Made by a program: the position numbers and the translations under genes. Below the pieces are notes generated by a model. The model had not been told where the DNA came from. It saw only the letters and a program-made list of their open reading frames with translations, and searched no databases. A DNA stretch of 64,000 nucleotides from Climacium dendroides (taxonomy: Eukaryota > Streptophyta > Bryopsida > Hypnales > Climaciaceae), in NCBI GenBank assembly GCA_950106755.1, contig OX467087.1, positions 11,288,047-11,352,046 of the forward strand, read 5' to 3'. Positions 24,171-36,648 of the stretch are shown here, piece by piece (position 1 is the stretch's first letter; each line of letters starts with the position of its first letter).

Positions 24171-27100
24171 AGGCTACAACAATATAGTTGTAGATTCAAC
24201 TACATGAAATTTTATAATAATTTAAATTATTTGATACATGAATTTATTTTAATTTTTTTAAACAAATGAAAATTTAGAGAGATTTTATTTAAATGAATCT
24301 CCATTGTAAAATAGATAAACAATGAGTATGAAGATTTAAAATAGTGGATAAAAATTCAATTGAAAAGTCACGAGAGTACAAAAATATGCTTAAAGTTTAA
24401 TCATTTGATCCCTAAATGCCTAAGCATTTTGACCAAACCAAGGATACAATTATTCACAACTTTTATAGCTCTTTTCAACTCAAGGAACAAAGGATTGTAG
24501 CCAAGAAGTGGGTTTTTTTTTTCTTGAATTCAAATTTTAAATACATATTTTTGAAATGAAATCTATCTATATTCATAATTAAAAATATTAAAAAATACCT
24601 TTTGATTTAGATTTTGAGTATAATTGTCTAAAAGTATGAGGCGTATGATATGTTCAAATAGTACACACATTTAATATTTCTATTTATTGGAATTGTCCAA
24701 ATTTTGATTTTATAATATTTAGATTAAGATTTTGAAGGCTTTACATAACAATTCTATTTTATATTAGTGTATTTTCTAAAACCTCATGATTTGAGACACA
24801 ATTCATGTTAGATGACATATTATGTATTTTAATATATTTTTGCAATTTCATTTTTAAAATTAAAATAATAAAAGTCATGGATTCAAGTACATGGATGTTA
24901 TCTTAGACTAATATGCTATTAAAATTAAACATTGAACTAAAATTCATATTTAATAAATAATATGTCAAAAATATGGGAAGTTTGAGATATGGAAGTTCAA
25001 GACTTGTAGTTTGTCATTTAAATTTGACATGTATTTGAAGATGTCAACACACTAAAATATACCAATGATATAAGAATTATGCAATTAAATAAGACAACCA
25101 AACATTATTAAGAAGGGAGAATAAGTAGAGAAGAGTTCCGCACTTTCTAAAGATGAAAGCCTGCATTTCTTAATATATTTATTCTTTAGACCTTCTAGTT
25201 AGTATTTTATTATAATTATTATAAATATTATAATTTAAATATTTATAATATATAATTTTCTTATTATTTATAAATAAATTTGTACCCCCGAAGATTCTTC
25301 AACTTTTATTGGTTTCTTTTAAAAATCTTATGTTAGAGTAGAAGTTCTTTATGGTGTATTTTGTCAACGTTCAAAGATAGATGAAAAGGTAGGCAATATT
25401 GCAATAATTAAAATGGTGTTGGCTTCAATTGTGATGCTTTAGTTGTGTTGCTTTGTAATTAGGATACTTTAGAAACTATATTTGTCAACACATAAAATAT
25501 CAAGCTTAACCAAATTTGACTTAAAGTTTATCACTAGATTAAAGTTGGAGACAAAGATTCATTCTTCATTCAGAAGCTTCTCCACATGGCCAATACTTTA
25601 CTAAATTTTACAACTAACTATATTTATGAAAAATCATAAAAGAGAGACAAAAGGGTTAGATTTTGAAGCATACGAAACAAAGAGAAGTAATAGTAAAAAA
25701 AATTCAATAATAAATTAAAGGTACAATTAGAAGGCTTTAAGAGTTGTTTCAAATCCACAACCAATTTCACACTATTATCCATTCTCAAACCACAAGAAAC
25801 TTGCTTTAATTGTGGCACTTTCACATTTTAAGAAGCGATCTAGAGGCAAAGCAATGTTATTGGATGTTGATGAGCATTGCACATTTAGGTGCAAAATAGT
25901 ACTTGAGGGTGGTAAAAAGATGGTAGGGCAATTGCCTACACCTCAAATTTTAATTAATCCTCCCCTTTCTTATAGTATGTACACGTAACTAGTTTTAAAT
26001 TTGGTGGAAAATCAATTATATGGGAATTGGAAAAGTTCCAAGTAAGGAATGGATTTCTTTTTGTCCTTATCTCTAATTTAAATAGTTTGAGTAGTCTATT
26101 TGTCTAATTAAGTCTCAAGGATCATAAGGGTCTAAAGAACTTAAATAGCAATATTCAAATGAAGATCTTTAGGTTAAAGCTAGTTTAGGTGATGATTCTA
26201 GTGACGACATTTCAGGTTCTATTTTGTGTACATTGACAAATACAGTGTTTAATTTTTAAAGCTATGATGAAAGTGCAATAATTGAAGTCATAAGTTTCCA
26301 TTGAAGCTACAAAAATCTCATAATTTTGATGTTGTACACCCCAAGGATTAGTATTGAATCCACAACTACTTTACATATAAAATTAATGTAAAGATAAAAG
26401 AGTAAAATTGTCAAAATATAGTACAAAGTGGTCCATGAATTTATCATTTTCTTTTGCAATAAAGTCAAAAAATATCACAAGGATGGAGTATTCAACACCA
26501 AAATTTGAAAATGGATTCAAGCAAGTCCATGGAGGGCAACATGGTTTGAAATTTAGAGTTGACGATCACACTCTAAAAAATTATCAAACCTCAACCCTAC
26601 AAGTTTTAAATTTTCAATTTACATGTTTGAGGATTTAATATATTTAAATTGTTAGATTTAAATTGTTCAAAATTATTCTATAATCTTGAATTGGTAGTAC
26701 AAGAAGAATAGAATCCTAGTTGAATATATAACTTTTGAAATCTTTCTTGTTTGTGATGGCTAAGGTGGTTCCAAACAAAATAAGGTGGTTCTATAAACGA
26801 GGATTTTTTTTTGTTGCATGGTTTTTAAGAATTTTTCATTTTTCTTCAAAAGTTGACTCTTTAAAAATAATTCCTTATTAAAAGCTCACTTCATTGAAGC
26901 AACAATCCATAAAAATGCTATAGTATTAAGATATTTAAATTTTTATGAAATTCTTTTTTCTAAACAAAATATGTTAATAAATTTTGTAGGATGATTTGTT
27001 TTATAAAAATTTCAAAATATTCCAATAATTTTTACTATTCCATTATAAGTTTCACTTTTAATGACTTCAGGGCTAGTGTTTGGTACAAGCCAAGCTAGTC

Positions 27101-28189
27101 TATTATATACAAGGCCCAAATATTTAAAAAAATTAATTTCTTTATATTTTTGTAGTCAATAGGATTGTTCTTGTATAAAATTGCTACATCCTTCTCCAAT
27201 AACTTTGGTATTTGAATCAATTGAGATTAACCATTTGAAATGGCAATTTATTTTTCAACTTTTCAACAATAAAAATGAATAAACCTCTTTTTAAATTTTT
27301 CTATACTATATATCTTTAAAAAATTATGTTGAAAAACTTTTCAAGAACAAAGTGCTATGTACCTTACCTTCACATTGTTTCAAATGGATTAGTTTTTCTT
27401 GCTTGTGATTATTAATGCAAATCTACAAATCGCATTAAATGTTAACTTTTGAATATTGATAAGTATTCAAAGTTTTTTTTTATTATTATGTAAAAATATA
27501 CAAGAAAAAATTCCTTAGAAAAGTTTGCGCACTAAAAGCATGTCATTAAAACGATAGCCTATGAAGAACATTTTATCATCTTAAATCAATGTAGATGGTT
27601 CCTTAAAAACTTAACTCCCAACACTCAAAAGACTTGTAGAAAACAATTTCGTATAGAATTGTTTCAATAATGACAAACTTACAAGTCATTAAGCCATCTA
27701 GAAAATAAGCAAGATCATGTTAGACGAGCATATTTGTGGTGATAATATCTATTCCACTTGAAATTGCTAGGTCTCTTTTACAATTATTTTGATAATATAG
27801 TTATTGTTTGGATTTGTGAAGGTATTTGCTAATAAAATAGCAAGATACTAGTTCCATATAAGGACAAATGCATGGTATTTCCTTTTTACTAAATATGTTC
27901 AAAATTACTACATACCTTATTCATCACTTTTTTACCTCTTAAAACAATAGAAAACAATGTTGTAATCTAAGTCTCCATCCTTGTAGCTCTCACTTGCTTT
28001 TAGAGTAATAAGATTTTACTCAAACTTCTTTCCATGTAGCCCTTTATAGAGCCTCCTCCCTCTTTATTTTAGAGTTAATAAAATCAAACCAACTTTTTCA
28101 TTACATTCTTGGGATGATAGTAGTAAAAATAAACTGCGCTCTTAATTTTATTTTAAAGATTTTCATAACTAGTCTATGCTTAATCTCTA
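24171..28189. other. AT-rich intergenic DNA, no gene seen
   Basis: About 4 kb of very AT-rich sequence. The few open frames (for example 25624-25824 minus and 26408-26638 plus) are short, of random-looking composition and without splice context. No transposon ends or RNA genes were recognised. Confidence 0.5.
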
Positions 28190-29310
28190 AAGGACCATTG
28201 TCTCTTTGGGGGATAAAATGGATTTTAGGCAGGTTCCTATGACCTCAATTCTTAGTAAAACTTTTTGAAACATTCTCGTAAGATAGAAAAACTTCTTAGT
28301 TTGGGAGGAATATAATTTTTATTTCAATTGGTGCCCAAGAGCAAAAGTTATTAAACCATCATAAACATAATTTTCATGTCGTTGAACAAAAAAACAAATC
28401 TACCAAAATTTAGAATTAAAATAATTTTTTTCTTATAGATCTTATTTTGTCTACATGTGAAGCTTTGATTCATTCCATTTGGATATTTAGTGATGTTAAA
28501 GCTATGAACAATTTTTTTGGAGCTATCTAAGCATCTCCTTGAAAAAATAACTTATAGGATTCATTTTTTAATGTAATTTTCACAAATTTTCAAAAAAATT
28601 GTTTGACAAGGTTAACTAGTTTGCTTGTTAGAACAATCCATCTTTAGTTAGAGCTATTAACAATTTAATTTTTCTTTCAATACTAAACCCACTTCTACTA
28701 AACAATTTTTTTAAAGAATGAAAATCCAATGTTTTAAAAAAAAATTCTTTTCCTAAACTTTCAACTCAATTCTTCAAAACAATCTTTTTAAAAATTCAAA
28801 GTTCATAGTGCAAATTTTTTTTTCTACAAAATAATGGCAATCAAAGTCATTTGAAACTGCAAACCAGTGTTTAAAAAAAATTCTTCTTTCCAACTTTGAA
28901 TGCTAATATTGTCCAATCTATATGATCAAACATCATGAAATTTTTAACACATGATCTCAAACAAGTAAAGTACAAGATCCCATGGTTAGATTCTAAAAAT
29001 AGTATTTTTCTTGTTTTTCTCTTGTCAACAGCAAGGACAGTTTTGAGTGGTTTTTTTGCCAGGAAAATGGGCTTGGTCCTTCGAAGGTCCTTTCCAACTT
29101 TGAATGCTAATATTGTCCAATCTGTATGATCAAACATCATGAAATTTTTTTAACACATGATCTCAAACAAGTAAAGTACAAGATCCCATGGTTAGATTCT
29201 AAAAATAGTATTTTTCTTGTTTTCTCTTGTCAACAGCAAGGGCAGTTTTGAGTGTTTTTTGCCAGGAAAATGGTCTCGGTCCTTCAGAGGTTCAGGTGAT
29301 TCTTTTTGGG
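28190..29310. repeat. dispersed repeat family A, copy 2, with 204-bp tandem duplication
   Basis: 28190-29090 aligns with 9544-10610. Its last part is duplicated head to tail: units from about 28889 and 29093 (period 204 bp) are nearly identical, including TTTGAATGCTAATATTGTCC, CAAACATCATGAAATTTTT and CAACAGCAAGG. The low divergence between the two units, against high divergence from copy 1, indicates a recent duplication. Neither unit carries the palindromic MITE found in copy 1. Confidence 0.8.
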
Positions 29311-29334
29311 GAGTACACGGTGAAATTTTTATTC

Positions 29335-29470
29335 AACTTTTCACTACATCAGCACCTGCGGCGACGGATGTGCACATGCACACGCCCCTGCACCGTGACC
29401 CAACTGGGATTCGAACTGTTGCCAAGGATTTCATCATAAAGTAGTATTTCAGGCGTTGCCAAAAGGCTCC
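29335..29470 (-). repeat. possible tRNA-derived SINE remnant
   Basis: A GC-rich island in AT-rich DNA. On the minus strand it contains AGTTCGAATCCCA, close to an RNA polymerase III B-box (GGTTCGANTCC), with a weak A-box-like TGGCAACGCCTG about 40 bp upstream. No poly(A)/T tail or target duplication is seen. It could equally be a chance match. Confidence 0.25.
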
Positions 29471-31614
29471 AGTCAGTGATATTTTATAAGTTTTTCTGGG
29501 GGAGACTCTTTTATAAGTTCGAAGACTGAAAGAACTGAGAAAAAAAGGGTTCCGTCTGCTACAACTTCACTTCGAATCTGAGCCATGCCGCCAGAGTCAG
29601 TCGGTTGGTTGCATCTCCAAGAAACTCCGACGATTCCCCACAAATTTCTCCACTAACTTCAGTTGCAGTCTCATCAGATTCTCAGATTCCCAGATTCCCA
29701 AACCTGGAGACAGTCTGGGAGAATGAACGTCAGAGTTTACAAGAAAGGAGCCTGTCGTGCTGGCCATTTGCTGACAATTTTTCTTTTCGGTGAAGAAAAT
29801 CATATATGAAAAGTTTATACATGACATCCACACGATGTTTTTCTTTTCTTTCATCTCATTGTAAAGAAAAAAAGGTGTTTCATTCTTTTGGGAAGAGATC
29901 TGCATTAGGTGTAGGTGGAACCTCTTACTGCGTATCCTCTTTCTGCATAACTTGCAAGAATGGAGTTTGTAGGTGGGTCCAATTTGAAGGGCATTCTTTA
30001 AAAAATAGTGTCGGAAGTTGACATTCTCTGACATGCAAAAATCTCTATTAGTGCATAGTTCCAACACCATGCACCAAGAGAAGTTCTACTTGTACAATAG
30101 TTGAGCAATGGAGTGGATAGTTGATTGTATAGGCATTAACCTTGGTAGGAAACGACCCTATTATTAAGATAGTCATCTAAAAATGATCAGATTAGGTGCA
30201 TTCTTTGTCTCTACATATTCTAGAAAAGTCATTCTACAAAGTCTTATTTCAACTTTTCTGGGGTTACTGCATATTGTTTTGTTTACATTTTACGACTATT
30301 ACAGAAAATAATCTGCCTTGCCTTGTGTTCCGAACCCTCAAATGTGATATTACAAAAAAAGTGTTATCAAAGAGGTGTCCGCTAAGTCTGCTCCCATCTA
30401 CAGTACACAAATGAATCTACTCGTTGACTCCGAATATTCTAAACAATCGCGGAGACATACATGCGTGCAACGTAAGACGTAAATCACGGCGAGCGTCATC
30501 AACTCCCGAAGCCTCGTCACACCCAAATCTCCGAACGGATCGTGGCCCCTGCTCACCCTGACTGGTCTGCAACCTCAAAAGTTCCCCACCAAAAGAGCAT
30601 CATAAATCATCTTTCCTTTTCTTACCCTCGAACGTATTCACCTACAGTGACAACAACCAGAAACCAAACCAGAAAATAAACTTAAAAAATTAAATAAAAA
30701 GCTTAAAAAATTGGCAGTCAGAGTCCACCCATCTGGCAATAAGGACAACACGCCTTCACTGGCAGAGCTGTTCCAGGCCCGCACTTCCTGCACCCTATGG
30801 CTGTCACCCAGCTAGGCTCCCGCTAGCCAGCTCTTCCTGCTCCCAACTCGCACTCGTCTACAGGACATCCTATGTACAGTATCCCAACTGCCGTAAAATG
30901 CACCTTCCCCACAATATCCCAAGTCAGAAGAGGCTTCAACTTGTGGAAGTCTGGGCGGTGCCTTTCCGCCTCAACTGGTATGGCTGTGCTTAATTAGAGA
31001 TGTGCAATCGTGTTTGCACTTTTGGAGATTGCGAATGCGGAGGCTAGCTGCCGAGGTGCGCGTTTGGTTAAGATTGGAGTGAAAAAGCGGCGGTGCCTTG
31101 TGGGAGTATTGGGCGAGCTTGGGATTGGGAATGTGGTTGGGTTGAGAGCTTGACATGCAAGTTTTTATTCGCTATGGAGTTGACGTTGAAGTAGTAATGA
31201 CATTTTAGAAGGGTTGAGGTTTGGTGGAGATCGCGAAGAGAAGCTGAATTTTGGGGTGAGTTTTGTGTCACTGCTGGTTTTCTGTAAGTGCGTTGTTACT
31301 GGTGTGTTTGTGCTGGGACTGTTGTGTTGCTGTTGTCGTTGTAGTGGCTTTTGTAGTTACTGGTGAGTTGGAGTTGGACCTGGTGGGGAGGTGTGTGTGC
31401 GTGAGTGTGTAGTTTGCTTGTGATTGAAAATGTGGTTGAACTAGCAAATTGTAGTATTCCGTGAGGTATGGAAGATTGCTTTTTCTTTAGCGGTGTTTGG
31501 TCTTGGGGTGAGCGAGTAGTTGATGTTTATATGCGTGTGTACTTTCGTCCCAGGTGGTTTTGTTACTGTTGTAGTGGTAGAGTAGCGCTCGTCTGTCAGA
31601 AGAGGATGTTAATG
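29471..31614. other. intergenic region and 5' flank of the receptor kinase gene
   Basis: A 157-codon minus frame at 29597-30070 is low in recognisable features and is not called. From about 30420 the DNA becomes GC-richer and includes CT-rich stretches typical of plant promoters and leaders. The probable transcription start of the kinase gene lies in the last few hundred bases. Confidence 0.4.
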
Positions 31615-31800
31615 GTAAGTTGGACGTGCGGGGTGGTGGAGGAGTTGGTGGGCGGATTGCGTAACAAGGCGGCATTGATTGTGGGAAGGGACATGCTTGG
31701 TAATCAGGAATGGTTTGCTTTTGCACTGTAAAAAAATGCATTGCGAGCTTTGGCAACGTCTAATACTTTTCCTTCTGTACTTTTTTTTGGGTCTTAACAG
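31615..31800 (+). other. probable 5'-UTR intron of the TMK-type kinase gene
   Basis: A strong donor (AATG|GTAAGT at 31615) and an acceptor with a long T tract (CTTAACAG ending at 31800) bracket 186 bp just before the coding start. No transcript evidence is available here, so this is inferred from splice signals only. Confidence 0.4.
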
Positions 31801-31942
31801 GCATTAGTTGGAGTAGTCGTGCGCGTCACGCGACCGCGTCGAACGGGGTAACAGTGACGCTCAACGTTTCGTCTTGCGTTTCTGAATGCAAGCATTAGGG
31901 CGCCAGGATAGTGCGCGTCGGGTCGCAACGAGAGCATGTGCA

Positions 31943-34900
31943 ATGAGAACTAATCATGGGTGCACACACATTGCGACTCTTCTCTTGCTCTGTTACGCCG
32001 TCGCGTCCGTCACAGCCGCGGCGAACGATGGCGCCGTGTTAAAATCCTTTCTCTCCGGCGTGACAAACGCCGCAACTGCACTCCCAACATGGACAGGGAC
32101 AGACTTCTGCACGTGGACGGGCGTCACCTGCTCCGCGGGCAACGTGGTGCAACTCCGCTTACGCGACTCAGGTCTCACGGGCACCGTCACGCCCACGCTC
32201 AACCAGCTCACGGACCTCACTTTTCTGGAGCTCAACGCTAACGCCTTCACGGGCGCCATGCCTTCTCTCTCCGGCATGGCCAACCTCCAGAACGTCTACC
32301 TCCACAGCAACAACTTCACCACTATTCCGTCTGATTTCTTCAACGGGCTAACGAGTCTGCAGAATTTGTATCTTGATCGGAACCCGGGGTTGAACGGGAC
32401 GGCGGGGTGGACGTTTCCGGAGGCTATTACGGCGTCGACGATGCTTACGAATGTGTCGGTGTTTTCGAGTAATGTGAACTCTGTACCGGAGTTTGTGGGG
32501 AGAATGCCGAGCTTGAGGGTGTTCTTGGCGGCGTATAATAACATTCCGGCGCTTCCGGATACGTTTGCGGGATCCAATATCGAAGTGCTGCAGATGAATA
32601 ATATGGCGATGAAGGGGGGCATGGGGGTGTGTGGAGACATGCCTGCGTTGAAGGTGCTGTGGTTGCAGGTCAGTGGTGCTTTCCTTTGGTCTAACATTCT
32701 ATATGATTTGGATAAAAACTGGTTTCGGACTAATGAATATGTGATTAGGCTAGTAATCTTATTGCTTGAAAACTTTATGAAACTTGGATTAGTACCGGTT
32801 TATGTGAATCGCTGGTTTTCTGTGTAATGAAATGTGATTAGGCTACGAAACCTGCGTTTGATGAGGCAAAAAGCCCACTTCTGTGATGCGTGTATTTGCG
32901 AGAGTGGACTAGTGGACTACGATTACCAGGTGTAGTGATATTAACTGGCACAATTAGAGCCGGACATTAAATTTTTATTTATTTTAAAAGTGGCGGTTTA
33001 TTGTTGTTTCAGGTGAATGAGCTCACAGGCCCAATCCCGGACGGCCTCGCGAACGCCACGGGTCTAACCGACCTGCGCTTGAACAACAACCAGCTGGTGG
33101 GGCAGGTTCCGCCGGGCTTGTCCAAGCTGGCCATCACCACGGCGTTTCTGAACGGGAACTACTTCTCCGGCCAGATGCCCAGCTTCCCGACGGGCGCCAA
33201 CGTCACTCTGGACACGACCGATTTCTGCGCCGCCGACGGATCGCCCTGCTCCGTGCAAGTCACTGCTCTGCTGCGTTTTCTCAAAGAAGCCGGGTACCCG
33301 GAGACGCTCTCGCAGACTTGGATTGGGTCCAACCCTTGTTTGACTTGGACGGGCATTACGTGTTCGGGAACCGACGTCGTCTCCATGGCGCTCGCATCCC
33401 AGGTATGGACATTGTTCTGTTTTTAAAATTTGCAAAATCACTAGAGCCTCGCAGCATGTCGTGATTTTAAAGCAGTATGGGAATCATGTTTTATAAGCAG
33501 TATTGAGTAGAACATATGGGAATCAACACATGTAATGTTCAACAGTGATTCTAGAGCAGTTTCTTGTTGTACGATTGAGGGATTTCTTTCGCTCAATTCT
33601 ATGAATCTCCTCACCAAGACATGCAATGTTCGTCACTGATTCTATTGGTATATTATGTAACCCCATTTGAATTTTACTTTTCACAATATGATCGATCAAA
33701 CTCGTCATTTTAAGACCATGAATCTTGGATCCGGCAAGGTTTACCTTCTGATAGCCATTTTGGAAGAGTATCCTCGATTCTTTAGTAGGAAATTGCTGTA
33801 CTTTGTACGTTTTCAGATCACTTCGGCAACCCTTTTTTTGTAACAAATCCAACAGTTTTGCCTAACTCGCGTTTCCATTGCTCGCAGGGCTTAGTCGGCA
33901 CAATATCCCCCTTCCTCGCGAACATCACTTCCTTGAAGCAAATCCTCTTAAACGGGAACAACCTCACAGGCTCCATCCCTTCCGACCTCACCACCTTACC
34001 AAACCTCTCCACTCTCGACGTCAGCAACAACAACCTTTCCGGCGTGGTGCCCACCTTCGCACCAACAGTAACATTCAAGACCACAGGCAATCCTTTACTG
34101 GGAACCGTTCTCCCTCCTTCAGGCTCTCCTGGCACCACCCCTGGCGTTGGAGGTTCACCCGGGAGCAGTGGCTCCTCGAAGAAGTCGAAATCGACGGGGA
34201 TCATTGCGGGTGTTGTTGTGGCCGCCGTGGTGTTGGTTTTGGGAATTGCATTTTTGGTCTTTTGTTTGTTGAAGAGGAGGAAGCAGAAGCGGCTGCAGAA
34301 CCAGAACACGGTGGTGCATCCCAGTGGGGATTCAGGCTCGGATCCCGAGTTGGGGAAGATTGTGGGGAATTATCGAGCGGCGGTGGCGAACGATGGGGCG
34401 GTGACGAATTATAGTGGGCCCAGTGAGATTCAGGTATGTGACAATGGGATTTAGGATTCTGCATTCTGTGCTTTCTCCTCGTTTTTCTGTCTGCAAGGAC
34501 GTAAGAGACAAGTCTCACAAACCTTGAGGACAAGACGTTTCAAAAGTATCTTGCGATGTGACTGGCGAAAGCCTTTTTTTTTTTTTTTTCCTTAGAGCTT
34601 TTCACTTTGTTTGGACGGTTATGGAGAAAGAGTTTTGACAGTGTACGATATAGTGTCAATTGAAATACTTCTATGAGTGTTCTGGTTCATTTGGCCATCT
34701 TCTGGAGTGCTCGAGATACCATCAACCTACAAAATGGTCCAGCTGACAGGACCATTAACTTTGATCGCTTGAACTTCTGCGGTTGCTGATCAGTTACGTG
34801 TGAAGTTTTGTAACTGGAAGAAGATACTACAGTTGTTCTGTTTCATCAAATGCTCGAGAGATTCTGAATCTGAGAGGTGTCCCCAATGTGTACCTGAAGA

Positions 34901-36648
34901 AGAGAATAACTTTCTGTTAGCTTGTCAAATGCTTGAAAGAACTGAGAGACATTCATGTCTATGGTAGAATCAACAACTTGAAATTTTGCGGCAAAAGTTT
35001 AATCAACAACTTATTGTTTTGTAAACCTCGAGTTTCTGATTGTACCTTATTTCGGTTCAGGTGGCGGAGGGTGACAACCTAGGCACCTCCTACGAGATCC
35101 TCCGTGAAGTGACTGACAACTTCGCCGAGCGCAACGTCCTGGGCAAGGGCGGCTTCGGCGTCGTCTACAAGGGAACCTTTCCCGACGGCACCACGGTAGC
35201 AGTCAAACGCATGGAAGCTGCGGTGATGAGCAATAAAGGGCTGAAGGAGTTTCAGTCCGAGATTTCGGTCCTCTCGAAAGTGCGCCACCGGAACTTGGTG
35301 GAGTTGAAAGGCTACTGCGCACACCAGAACGAGAGGCTGCTGGTGTACGAGTACATGTCCCAGGGCACTCTTGCTCAGCATCTGTTCGAGTATAAGTCCA
35401 TGGGGTTCCCGCCGCTGGAGTGGACCAGGCGGTTGAGCATCGCTCTGGATGTTGCTCGTGGGATGGAGTATTTGCACGGGTTGGCGCACAAGAGCTTCAT
35501 TCATAGAGACTTGAAGCCGTCGAATATATTGCTGGGAGATAGCTTTCATGCCAAGGTGTCGGACTTTGGGCTGGTGAAGTTGGCACCGGAGAATAACTTC
35601 TCAGTGGAGACAAGGCTGGCTGGGACCTTCGGGTACTTGGCTCCAGAATACGCAGGTATGGATTTTTTCTTAGAATTGAAAGACTTATCAGAATTTCGTC
35701 ATTCATCTATTGGAGCTTCACAATCAAAAAAATGAATCAAATCAAGTGAGATATGAGTGATTGAATACTGTTGCTTTCAAAGATTTTGACAATCCATAAA
35801 TCCAATGAAGTTTTGGGTTTAATTACTTATTCTGAGAAAGTGAAATGTACCTTGCTAAGTATGTTATTTAATGCAACTGATCTTTGATTCAAGTCTTACG
35901 ATAAGTTGCGTTTGTGAACTAGAACCATTACCACGTATGTCTGTATGGTGTTCGTCAGGAGTCAATTTTGACCTATCTAGCTAACCCTTTCAGTCTGACT
36001 TATATCATTGTGTGTTGTAGTTCCGTTTTCTTGTGCAAGTGGTTGTACATTGTAAATGCGTTAGGGTTTCCTTGGGTTTTAGGATTTAGGGTGTACATTG
36101 TAATGCCGCATTACTGACAACATGCACATTTTCATGTCTTCTTTTGAACAGTAACCGGCCGCGTGACCACCAAAGCGGACGTATTCAGCTTCGGCGTAGT
36201 GCTGATGGAGATGATTACAGGCAGACGCGCTTTGGACGAAACCGAACTCGAGGAGAATATGCATTTAGTGACCTGGTTCCGTCGCACCAACATTAGTCAA
36301 GAAACATTTGTCAATTGCATTGATACCAACATCCCCATCACCGAGGAGACTCTTAAGAGCCTCACCACTGTATCCGACCTAGCTCTCCTATGCACAGCCC
36401 GGGAGCCTTATCAACGCCCCGACATGGGTCATGCAGTGAACATCCTGAAACCACTCGTGGAGCAATGGAAACCTGCCAAATCCACTGGCGAAAGCAGCGA
36501 GGAGATCGACTTGCAAATGACGTTACCAGAAGCTTTGAAGCAATGGCGGGACTTGGAAGACTCCACATTCTCTGGAGGTGATGATCAGAGTAGGACAAGC
36601 ATCCCAGGCAAGCCTCACGACTTTGCTTGTACTGTGGATGGACGTTAG
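31943..36648 (+). CDS. TMK-type leucine-rich-repeat receptor-like kinase
   Basis: Exons 31943-32668, 33013-33402, 33888-34433, 35061-35655 and 36152-36648 (all GT-AG) encode about 917 residues, close to Arabidopsis TMK1 (942). Order: signal peptide ([14 protein letters not shown]), Cys-pair cap (FCTWTGVTC), a first LRR block, a non-LRR island with a second Cys pair ([11 protein letters not shown], about residue 350), a second short LRR block, a Pro/Gly/Ser linker, a membrane helix at about 476-500 followed by KRRKQKR, then the kinase. Kinase features: [12 protein letters not shown] (about 581), Lys in VAVKRM (about 603), HRDLKPSN (Asp about 704), DFG (about 722) and [11 protein letters not shown]. 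All catalytic residues are present, so it should be active at the plasma membrane. TMKs act in auxin and growth signalling in flowering plants; that role here is inferred. An in-frame ATG at 31886 would add 19 residues before the signal peptide; 31943 is preferred. Confidence 0.95.
33615..33722. repeat. intronic repeat shared with the inositol transporter gene
   Basis: Part of kinase intron 2. The order ACATGCAATGTTC, CTGATTCTATTGG, CCCCATTTGAA, ATATGATCGATC and GTCATTTTAAGACCAT matches 41996-42110 and, less well, 42255-42350 in intron 2 of the transporter gene. A partial second copy starts near 33525 (ACACATGTAATGTTCAACAG). Confidence 0.7.
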